From Prosopocoilus inquinatus (taxonomy: Eukaryota > Arthropoda > Insecta > Coleoptera > Lucanidae): a DNA stretch of 64,000 nucleotides. Location: positions 12,668,501-12,732,500 of the forward strand of contig CM069877.1 of the NCBI GenBank assembly GCA_036172665.1, in the 5' to 3' direction. The notes beneath the pieces are model-generated. The model was not told the DNA's origin, did no database searches, and was given only the letters and a program-made list of their open reading frames with translations. Position 1 is the stretch's first letter. Each line of letters starts with the position of its first letter. The position numbers and the translations under genes are program-made. Of this stretch, positions 27,070-39,000 are shown in pieces.

Positions 27070-30000
27070 GAATGCCACATTTTAAAATATTATGTTCCAC
27101 ATGATAACAAGTAACTTTCATTTGAAACATTTTTTTATTTGTAAAATAAGTAACGCCTTGAGTGGAACACCCTGTAGAAAACTTCCTCGGTGGAAATTTA
27201 AAAATAAATTAAATAACTAATTTTTGTAGGCCAATTATTTCTGTTCTTAGATTATTAATTGACGATAAGAAAGACGATACCTATCAAACTAAAAAAAAAA
27301 AAATAAATAAATAAATTAATTAATTAATAAAAAAACAAAGAAAAACGATGGTACACAAAAAAAAATAAATTAAGAAACGAGACTAATGGCGTCCTTAAAT
27401 CGAAACGTGATGAATCCGGCTCTGCGATCAAAACCATAAATCCTCGACCTCTGAGATGAATGACCAACTGCGAAGAGTGCGAAGCGATTTTTCCAAAGAA
27501 TTATGTGTGCGTAGGCCCCCGCACACGTTTGAGCGTTGAGATAATGCGGCGTAGGTGTCGCTACAACTCGTTGGCATTCTTTGATGAATGAACGTCGTTA
27601 TTGCGCGCCTCTATAATGACCAATTTCATTCACATCAGAGTTTACAATTAATCTTAAAAACCAGTCCCAATTTTTTTTTTTTTTTGATTTAAAAACGCCC
27701 CCTGCCCCCTTTGTTTCGTCGAAAATTTGGGAGCAACGAACTGCGACTGTTGAGAAGGGGGCCTTAGAAGAGTAGGCGACATTAACATTTTTTGTTTTTT
27801 GTTTTTTTTTTTTTTTTTTAATTAAAACAGGCGATTTTGTTGCTTATTTAGGAAGATGAGAAGGTGATTGAACTCGTGAAGAAATACGGCCCCAAAAAAT
27901 GGACTCTCATCGCGAGGCACTTGAAAGGGCGGATCGGGAAGCAATGCAGGGAAAGGTGGCACAACCATCTCAACCCCAATATTAAGAAGAGTGCATGGAC
28001 AGAGCATGAAGACAGGATCATCTACCAGGCGCACAGAGAATGGGGCAATCAGTGGGCCAAAATCGCCAAATTATTGCCTGGACGGTAAGCACGTTTATAT
28101 CTACACTTATTTTGAATCACCCTGTATAAGATTGGTGGTTCTTACACTTGCCACTATGCTTTTCGATTATTTATACTTTCTTTCTAATAACACTCTGTAA
28201 TGATGATGAAACAGATGAAGAATTGAGACTACAGGTGTGACCCAGTTGTGCGCTGCCTGCTATTAACTTTAAGGCCGGGGACGCACTTGACCACTCAAGC
28301 GCGTCGCCTAAGGCGAGTTTCACACGCTGATGTTTTCAGGACCGACAATGCAATAAAAAATCATTGGAATTCGACGATGCGACGGAAGTACGAGGCGGAA
28401 AGTCGCGGAGATGGTGACCTGAAGAGGAACCGCAGTCGGAAGCCGCAGGCTCGAAACTCGGAACAGTCGAGGTTTCAACAGTCGCAGCTGTCGCGGGTGG
28501 ATTCGCTGGAATCGCAATGTCTGAAGAGTGACAGCTTTCAGATGATGTACGGCGATGTAAGTAAGAATTAAAAATTCTAAAAAAAATTCTAGAGCATTAA
28601 CAAATCTAAAAAAAAAAGAATAATTCTAGGAAATTAAAAATTTTTAAACTCGAAAATTCTATTTTTTTATTGAAAATTCTAGAAATTTAAGAAAATATTA
28701 AGGTTTCTGGAAAATTAAATACGTTTTTGAAAATTAATTATTTATTCTATTTAATTAATTATTTTATTTTATTAATAATTTTATTTAATTAATTAATTTT
28801 ATTAATAATTTTATTTAATTAATTAATTTTATTAATAATTTTATTTAATTAATTAATTTTATTAATAATTATATTTAATTAATTAATTAAATTAATTATT
28901 TTATTTTTTTCATTATTTTATTTATTTATTTCATTAATTTTGAAGTGTTACAATTAGCACAGGAAAACTGGTTAATTCAAGATGGAAACAAATCAACAAA
29001 TCACTTCGAACAACACGTTTAAATAGACATTCGTTAATTAATTTAAATTAATTTGAAAATTTGAAGGACAAGTAAGACAGTCGATTATTTCATTAAAAGA
29101 AATTACTAACCCCCCCCCCCCCCAAAATAGAATAATTCAAAAAAATTAGGTACATTAAAAAATATTTTAAGTTTTGTTTTGAAAAATCAGAAATTCTAGA
29201 AATTAAAAAATAAGTAGACAATTTTCGATTCTAGAAAATTGTAAATTAAAAAGAAATCCTTTCGCTTTTTAAATTCTTGAAAATAAAAATTAAAAAAAAA
29301 ATTGGCAATTCTGGTACATTCATTAAAATATAAAAAAATTAAATATTATTAATAAACCAAAAAAAGAGCAACGCGCACTGAGCTAATTTAATTTCAAAAT
29401 TTGAAGGTTACGAAGGAGAAGGAAAAATGATTTAAAAGAAAATTACAATTCAGGTGCGGTTTAGGTCCTAAATTATTGAATAATTTGTTTAGAAATTAAA
29501 AAAATTTAGAAATTTTCTTTTTGACAATTTGAAAATTCTTAAAAAATTAAAACTAAAACAAAATTAAGAATTCTGGAAAAGATACATTAATTAATTAATT
29601 AAAAAAATTGAATGGGAGGAAGAGACAGTCGATTAATTTAAATCATAAAAAAAAATTGACTAATTCGAGAAGGAAAAAAATAATTAAAATATAATTTTGG
29701 AATTAAAAAATGTAAATACATAACTAAAATTCCAGAAAATTAGTAGTTGTTTTTAAAAAAAATTTATTAAAAATTCTAGGAATTTAAAATTAAAAAAATC
29801 AAATAATTAACCACTTTTAATAACCTCAAAACACACTTGACATCTACACGGAAAAAAATACCACCTTAATAGTTTAATTTAAAAGTTTAAAGGGGAAGAA
29901 AAAATTGACTAATTCGAAAAGAAAAAAATAATTAAAATATAGTTTAAGAAAAGTTACAACATCCTCCTTGGTTCAGGTTCTAAATTGTGGAACGATTTCG

Positions 30001-33000
30001 TTTTTAATTTTGTAAAAATGTAGAAAACAAAAATAAGAATTCTGGAAAAAATTAAAAATTCGATATAATTAACCATTTGTTATTAACTCAATACAAAGTC
30101 AACTTATTCACGGAAAAAAGACTTCATTTATTAATTTAAATTGATTTAGAACCTTTGAAAATATCTTTCAATTCTTGAAAAAAATTCACTAATTCGAGAA
30201 GGAAAAATAATTAAAAAAATCTTCCTTGGTTCAGGTTCTAAATTATGAAATCATTTTACAATTTAAGAAAAAAACAAAAAAAATTAAATTCGAAAAAATT
30301 TGTTTCTTAGAAATTGAAATTTCTAGAAAATTAAATACTAGTGGCGGCTTGGCGACAAGTAGAATTTGGACAGTCTGCCCTCTCTGGCAAAAGGGTCGAT
30401 GGGTTGTGAGACTACGTACGAAACGTAGCCCCTGGCTCGTCTCTTTGGTTGAACGTAATTGCTCTGAAGGCGGCGGAATCTATGAAGATGAAGCTACTGT
30501 CTTGGAGAGGAGAGGGATGTCTTCGTAGACACGTACTGGACTCATTGACTGAATATATGAGACAGCGTTGGCTGGTGTGTATGTGCAGATATGTGTTTCG
30601 CGTGACTACAAAATAGAGCGCTGGGCGAATGTATGTACAGGGTAAGCCTGACTACAATACAGAGCGCTAGGCAGTCATGCATGTGTGTGTAATACGTCGG
30701 ACTACAACAGAGAGCGTGCGACGTGTGTGTAGGTGATTTATCAGGGGTAATGCTTTGACAAAACTGTGTGTGTGATGCGTCGGACTACAAGAGAGAGAGA
30801 GAGAGAGCGACGTACATGTGAGTGATTTGTCAGGAGTATTGTTCTGGCAAACACTGATTTGAAACGGTTTCTGCGCCGGTTTTTATATCCATCGAATCGA
30901 TAATTCCGTATCATTTGATGGACTGTCGTTCGAATTAATTCCTATTCGTCGCCGGCTTTTATATCCATCCAAACCGGTGGGGTATCGATAATTATGTATC
31001 ATTGGATGGACTGTCGTTCGAATCTATTCTTATTCGTCGACGGGCGTGCTTTATCTTGTTATGACATCTCCAGACTTCTGTCAGTTTGACGTTTATTGAC
31101 ATCTATCAGTTTGATGTTTACTGACATCTGTCAGTTTGACGTTTGTGATATATGTGATTTTGACATCTGTCACCTTGACGTTGCTTTTTCGGTTGCTAGA
31201 TGACGGACGAAAACTCGCGAATTATTTTAAAATTAATTTTAAATTTGAAGCGGAAAACTCGTGAAGAAAGGTTGACTGCTTCAAAGAAATAAAATAAAAT
31301 AAATGAAAACAATTAAAACGCTGATCGATACTTTACAAGTGAGAAAACACTTGACAAAGCGAACGACAAAAACTAGGTTATGTTGAAGCTGTCAAGAGCG
31401 CGGCGCTTCAATCCACGTCACACGTCCATCGCTGACAAAAACTTGACAGCACTCTAGATCTATGTATCGCGCCTTCAGATGAACCGCAGATATAAGTAAA
31501 ATGTGATTTTTTTTTATTTTGTAAATTTGACGACGCATAATGCAAGAGTCAGAAAACAACTGTCAGTATCCATTTTTGAAAATAACTTCAATAATATTTT
31601 TTTTTGTTGTATTTTGACATCTTATAAATTGAAAACACAAGGTGTCACAATGTGACATCTGTTTAATATTTAAAGAATTCGACCACATTGGACAGCTGTC
31701 ATGTCGATCAGTGTTCCAAACCTTTAGGAGAAAAAAAAATCTAACATTGAAATAATGATCTACTGTACCAAAAATTTGAAGCCGATGCAAAATAATATAC
31801 AACGTGATTAATAATGATAATGTTTCGTTTTCTTTTGTTTCTTGTTCAGTTTATATTTTTTCTTTTTCTTTTGTTTTTTTTTGTTTGTCTTGAGGAATTT
31901 CTGTTTTGCAATTTTATTCACGGTTTGTTTGTTTTGTTTAGTCCTTTTGTTTCCTGCCAATTTCTTGATTTTTTCGCGTTTTTCTCTTTTTAATCCGATT
32001 GGTTTTTTTACAATTCTCTTTTGTTTATTTTTATCAAATTGATTTTTTAGAATTTGTTGATTAACTATATTGATTATATTCTACTATTTTTTTTCCTCTG
32101 AAGATTTATTTGGTTTTTGTTTTTGTTTGTTCATCTTAGTCATCAATTTTTTTTTTCGTTTTTTTTTTCGTTTTTTTTATACTTTTATGCTATGGATTTC
32201 TCTTTTGATTTTCTTACCGAATTGATTTTTTTGCGTTTTATTGACGCTTTTCCCTGTTCATCGTTTTTCATTTGTTTTGTGTGCCCGTCACAGTTGTGAT
32301 CTTCTTTTGTTTCATTCATTTTTTATCGTATTCTTGACTTTTTCTGGTTTGGTTTTATTTTCTACGAACATTTTGATTCATCCGGAAAACTTGCTTTTTC
32401 GTTCGGCTTGGTGTTATCGATCTTCTTTTGTTTTTGTTTTTTTTTTGTTTATCTTAGGTTATCTTTTTAGTTTTTTTTTCCTGTTTTTGTGCTATGGATT
32501 TCTCTTTTGATTATCTTACCGAATTGATTTTTTGCGTTTTATTGACTCTTTTCCTTATTCATCGTTTTTCATTTGTTTTGTGTGCCCGTCACAGTTGTGA
32601 TCTTCTTTTGTTTAATTCATTTTTTATCGTATTCTTGACTTTTTATAGATTGCTTTTATTTTCTACGAACATTTTGATTGGTCCGGAAAACTTGCTTTTT
32701 CGTTCGGCTTGGTGTTATCGATCTTCTTTTGTTTTTGTTTTTTTGTTCATCTTAGTCATCAATTCTTTTTAGTTTTTTTTTCCTGTTTTTTGCTTTTGTG
32801 CTATGGATTTCTCTTTTGATTATCTTACCGAATTGTTTTTTTGCGTTTTATTGACGCTTTCCCTTATTCATCGTTTTTCATTTGTTTTGTGTGCCCGTCA
32901 CAGTTGTGATCTTTTGTTTCATTCATTTTTTATCGTATTCTTGCCTTTTTTCTAGTTTGCTTTTATTTTCTACGAACATTTTGATTCGTCCGGAAAACTT

Positions 33001-36000
33001 GTTTTTCGTTCGGCTTGGTGTTATCGATCTTCTTTTGTTTTTGATTTTTTTATTTTTTTTTCTTGTTTTTTTCATGTTTTTGTGCTATGGATTTCTCTTT
33101 TGATTATCTTACCGAATTGATTTTTTGCGTTTTATTGACGCTTTTCCTTATTCTTCGTTTTTCATTTGTTTTGTGTGCCCGTCACAGTTGTGATCTTCTT
33201 TTGTTTCATTCATTTTTTATCGTATTCTTGTCTTTTTCTAGGTTGCTTTTATTTTCTACGAATAATTTGATTCGTCCGGAAAACTTGCTTTTTCGTTCGG
33301 TTTGGTGTTATCGATCTTCTTTTGTTTTTGTTTTATCTTCACAACTTGTATTTTGTTTATTTAATTTTTCTTTCGTTTCTGGCTTCTTTGCAGGTTAATT
33401 TGTTTTTCTTTTTATTTATTTGTTCTGATTTTTGACATTCCAATTGTGCGTTTTTTTTTTATTTGTTTTTGTTATTTTGTCTTTCTTTTTAGTTGTATAT
33501 CTTTGTTCTTTGCACGAATTTTCTTTTGTTCCTTCACTTACGGCAAAAAAAGAAGACGCCTTCACAACAGTCAAACTCATTTACACTTGCAGATTAATTA
33601 GGTACTTTCTTTCGCTTAAAAGTTTGAATCGTGTTTCGAATAGTTTGGACCTGAATTTCGTATAGTTGTTGCAACAAAACACCTGACTTGAATTTTTGAT
33701 TGACAGTTTATTTGTAAATAACCATAATTCAATGCAAACATGTTTTAAAAATAGAGAGATTCAAAGAAAAGAGTGTCTGTTTTCGAATCAAAACACGTTT
33801 GGATCACGATTTTGTGAGCGAATGAAAGCGCCTATTATGATGATAATTAGGAGTCGATTTTGTTTTTTTCTTTTCACTACACACTTAATCCGAAAATATT
33901 AAAATGGTATTATCTTATGTTTTTTTTTATATATAATTTTTGTTTGGCGCACTCTTTTTAATATGTCTGGCTGTATTTTTCAAGAAAAATTTGCTGACAA
34001 CCCTGCTTGGAAATCATTCGACTCGCGAAAACAAGGTTATGTCACAGTTATGTTGAAACAGTCCAACGACTCTATACAATTATACGTCCATTGTTAGTAC
34101 GTAGATGTGAAATTAAAAAAAAAGTTACTAAATAAAATGAAGTAGTAGGCGTCTTTTGTTTGATCCTGTCAAACATTTTTGCGCTTCGCATTTTAGGAAT
34201 ACGGCGTGGAATTCTACGATCAGGGTAGCCAATCGAGCGCGGGCGCCCTTTCGGTCGGCGCGCCCACACCGAGCCCCAGCCCCGTGACCTCCACCCCGAC
34301 GACGCTGCTCAGCTCGTACGAGAAGACGCACTCACCTCCCCAGGTTGTGATCAACGGCGGCGAGGCCTCCCCTTACCACTACCAGCTGAACATGGAGCTG
34401 TACGGGAACCGGCCGAGCCCCATCAAGATGCCGTTCAGCGACGATCTTGCCCTCGGTTTGTATAACTCTCCGGGCGTCAGCCCCCTTAAGGGACCTGAGT
34501 TTCAAAGACAGTGCCTTCAAACCAGTAAGTAATTCAAACGAATGTTGTCTAATTTTAAAATTAAGGGCGGGGGGGTTTCATAGTCGAACTACAATTTCGA
34601 AAGCGAAAAATAGTAGACGAATTACAGTTTCCTGTAATTATTCTTTCTCAAAATGTCATAGATTAAAGACGAATTCACAGTTTTAGGGCCGATTTCATAA
34701 TAGGACTTTAGATTTAAAGTTACTTTAACCTAAAAAATACATTTGTTTCCGTATTCTTAAAGTGACTTGAAATTAAAGCTTCTTTCAAGTCTGATTATGA
34801 AAATGGCAATATACCTAATAATAATATAATAGCAAAATAATTTTTGTATTTCTGGCTTAAAATCAGGAAAATGTTAAAAATTGTTTAAACACTTAAAAAA
34901 AATTAAGAAAATGGCATAATCGTACGATTAATCGATCGTAAAAGTCTGTAAATAGATTTCTTAACAAAAAAGCTATTTTTTTTCTTACCGCCTATGGTGC
35001 AGACAACCATACATACGGCCGAGTTCATCGGTTTGCCTGTTTACAGAGGCGTTTTGTTTATTGAGACAAAATAGATTTTGATTTAAGACAACTTGACACG
35101 TTACGAAAATTTGTGTGAAAAATTGTTTCAACATTTCAGAAAGGAAAAAAAAAGGAAAGTTGCATAATCTTACAATTAGTCGGCCGTAAGAGTTTATAAT
35201 TAAATTCCTTAACAAAGAAAGATTTTTTTCTTACAACGGTTAGTGCAGGCAACCATACATACGCCCGAGTTCGTCGGTTGGCCTATACTGAGGTTTTTTG
35301 TTTATTGAAAGAAAAATGATTTTTCTTTATTTTTAGACAAACTGGCGGCACATTACTAAAATTGTTAATAATTTTTAAAGGTAATTAAATAACTGTAACC
35401 GCTAGTACATCAGAAAATTAGAAAAAAATAATAATTTACTGATTTCTGTATTTGGCATAAAATCAGGAAGATGTGGAAAATTGTTTAAGCATTTAAAAAT
35501 TGTGAGCTTTCGTTTCAAAACTCACTATTTCCCAAAAGCCAACTTTTCAGAAACTGCAAAAATCTGTACAGGGTTTTAGCGGCAAAACTCAATTACATTT
35601 TTTTCAATCAAATTTACTATTTACTAATAATTGTATAAAGTAAATTTAAGTGAAAAATATTTGATTAACTTTTGACGCTAAAGCCCTGAACAGATTTTTT
35701 GCAGATTCTGAAAAGCTGGCTTTTGGGAAATAGTGAGTTCTGTAAAAAAAGCTTATAAATAAATTCCTTAGCAATAAAGAACTTGTTTTTTTTTACCGCC
35801 TTTAATGTAGGCAACCATGCATACGCCCGAGTTAATCGGTTTGCCTATACACCGAGGCTTTTTATTTATGAAAAAAATTGTTTTTTTATCTTTCGACAAA
35901 CTGGCACATTACTACTTAAATTGTTAGTAATATTTAAACGTAATTAGATAATTTTCTTCGCTAAGAGAATAAAAAAAAATTAATTTACTAATTTTTGCAT

Positions 36001-39000
36001 GTTCGTTTTGTATTTCTGATTTAAAGTCAGGAAGATGTGGAAAATTGTTTTAACGTTAAAAAAAAATCAGAGCGTAATCTCTTAACTAGTTGATCGTGAA
36101 AGTTATAAGCAAATTCCTTAAAGAAAAAAAAAAGAAAGTTCTTTCTTACCACCTTTAGTGCAGGCAACCATACATACGTCTGAGTTCATCGGTTTGCCTC
36201 TGCTGGGGCTTTTTGTTTATTGAAAGAAAATTGATTTTTCTTTACTTTAAGACAAACTGGTACGTTAATAAAATTATTAATAATTTTTGAAGGTAATTAA
36301 ATAACTGTAGTTACATCAAAAAGTTAGAAAAAAAATAATAATTACTGCTTTCTGTATTTCTGACATAAAATCAGGAAGATGTGGAAAATTGTTCAAGCAT
36401 TTAAAAACTGTGAGCTTTCTTTCCACAACTCACCATTTCCCAAAAGCCAACTTTTCAGAAACTGCCAAAATCTGTACAGGGTTTTAGCGGCAAAACTCAA
36501 TTACATTTTTTCCACTTAAATTTACTATTTACTAATAATTGTATACAGTAAAATTAAGTGAAAAACATTTAATTAACTTTTGACGCTGAAGCCCTGCATA
36601 GATTTTTGCAGTTTCTGAAAAGTTGGCTTTTGGGAAAAAGTGTGTTTTGTAAAAAAAAGCTTTTAATTAACAAAATTGCATAATCTTATAAATAGTCGAT
36701 CGCTGAAGCTTATAAATAAATTCCTTAACATTAAAGAACTTGTTTTTTTACCGCCTTTAATGTAGGCAACCATGCATATGCCCGAGTTAATCGGTTTGCC
36801 TATACACCGAGGCTTTTTATGAAACAAAATTGTTTTTTTTTTATCTTTCGACAAACTGGCACATTACTACTAAAATTGTTAGTAATATTTAAACGTAATT
36901 AGATAATTTTCTTCGCTAAGAGAATTAAAAAAAAATAATTTACTAATTTTTGCACGTTCGTTTTGTATTTCTGATTTAAAATCAGGAAGACGCGGAAAAT
37001 TATTTAAACGTTTAACAATCAGAAAAGCTGCACAATCTCACAATCAGTCGATCGTGAGAGTTTATGAATTCCTTGCCGCCTGTAGGGTAGGCATCCATAC
37101 ATACGGTCGAGTTCAGGTTTGCCTATACACGAACCTTTTTGTTTATTGAAACAAAATTGATTTTTTTCAATCGTTAGACAAACTGCACGTTACGTTATTA
37201 AAATTAATTGTTAATAATATTTAAACATAATCAAATAATTCTCCTCACTAAGAAAATTAAAAAAAAAAATTCATTTACTAATTTTTGGATGTTTGTTTTG
37301 TATTTCTGATTTAAAATCAGGAAGATGTGGAAAATTGTTTAAACATTTAACAATCAGGAAAGCTGCGCAATCTCACAATTAATCGATCGTGACAGTTTAT
37401 TGCATAATCTAATTTATTCAATTTTTAACAACAAAAAAGTTGTTACTGGAGGTTTTCAATATAGGCAACCATACAAGCAGCTGTGTTCATGAGTTGCCTA
37501 TACTAAGTTTTTTTTTTTTGTTTTTGGAAAATCTATTATTTTCTTTTTTACGAGCTGAGATGTTATTAATAACATATAATAATGATTTTAAAATCAACTA
37601 CTCGTAATTTTCAAAGGTAATTCAACAATTTTCTCCTAAATCAATAAATTACTAATTTTATTAAAATATGCTTAAAGATTTAAAATTTATGAAAATTGCA
37701 AAATCGCAGTCAATAGTGTATTAAGTTTTTCGATGAAAAGTCACGGAATGTTTGGATGAAACTCAAGTGGGAAACCTCTGTATATCTTTTTTTTTTAATT
37801 TGCAAGCCCTACTTGAACTAGTTATTAATTCCAGTACTTTTAAATTGTGCTTCTTCTTTTAATCGTGCCCTTCTGATTTGACGAAATTTTTGTAGGGTTG
37901 TTACCACACGATTACTTAAAATCAGTACCTGCTACGAATGGAATCAGTCTCCACACACGCGCACCCACCCCCCCAATACTAAGACGGGGCTCCAAGTCCC
38001 GCAGGCGCAGGGAAAGCGACTGCATTGCCGACTTCAACGCACACAACTACGCTATCATCAACGATGTAAGTATTCCAAACAACAACAACAAGAACGACAA
38101 GAAAGAGCAACGGTTTGAAACTTGCAGGACTTAGACAATGTACATATTATATTAGAAGAGAAATCGGGGGGAATCCTGAACAGTCCTTCCAAGGACGACA
38201 ACACTCCTATCAAACAGTTACCTTTTAGCCCCTCGCAGTTCTTGAACAGCCCCAATTTGCCTTTCAATGTTGCTTCGTCTTCGACACCCGTCAAGAGGAC
38301 CGACTTACAAGCATCCACACCTCTTAAGAGTTGTATAAAACCAGTAAGTTTTTGTGCTTTGCGCTCTTAAATTCTGTAGAAAAGACAGCTCTTAGGATTT
38401 CTTATAGTATAGGGTTCTGTACTTCTGTCACTCAAGTGATTTGGTGTTTTTTTTTTCAAGGACAGGGATTATAGCCCCCTTAGTACCCCCAACGGTCTTC
38501 CGAATTCGAATAAAGACACCCAACCTTCAACCTCAGATGCCATGACGCCCAGCAAGATGACCCGCCTGTTAATAGGCGAGACGCCGAGGACGCCGACGCC
38601 TTTCAAGAAGGCGCTGGAGGACCTCGAGAAGAAGTCGGGGCCCATCAAAAACCTCCCGGACACCCCGACCAGGCTGGAAGACATAACGGAGATCATGCGC
38701 AAGGAACAAGACATGAGCTCGAATTATGAAACCGATTCAAGTTTGATTCTAACGGTAAGTCCTGCCGTCGCCCTAAGGTGTTTGGCCTTGACACGAATTT
38801 TCTTATTTCGTAGAACGACAGCGGGTACTTAACGAATAAGAGGAAGTCGGGGCCCCTCTTTGCGATGGGGAAAGAAAACATTCCTAACAAGAAGGTGCGG
38901 AAGGCCTTGGCTTGGGCCACCACGTCTCAAGCGAGCACATCCGATTTGAGTGTCACGATTGAAACACCGGTGAGTGATTGGGAGGGTGGTGGTGGAGGGA

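Larger units (their letters stand above)
34850..37520 (+). repeat. Second block of the TAGGCAACC hairpin satellite
   Basis: Seven modules with AGGCAACCATACATACG, CCGAGTT(C/A)(G/A)TCGGTTTGCC and the AGGCTTTTTGTTTATTGAA tail, near 34999, 35247, 35809, 36162, 36764, 37089 and 37465. The modules are longer than in the 23-26 kb block because of extra text such as AAATCAGGAAGATGTGGAAA. A higher-order step of about 915-955 bp includes a MITE (35504-35753 and 36413-36661). Confidence 0.88.

Noticed and set aside
30226..30528. 100-codon frame in the GC island
   Set aside because: The first third reads through AT-rich intron DNA, there is no recognised domain, and internal non-coding repeats begin just after it.
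31842..33665. Plus-strand frames such as MDFSFDYLTELIF repeated four times
   Set aside because: They follow the 300-bp T-rich tandem repeat, shift frame between units and are dominated by Phe and Leu. The repeat explains them.
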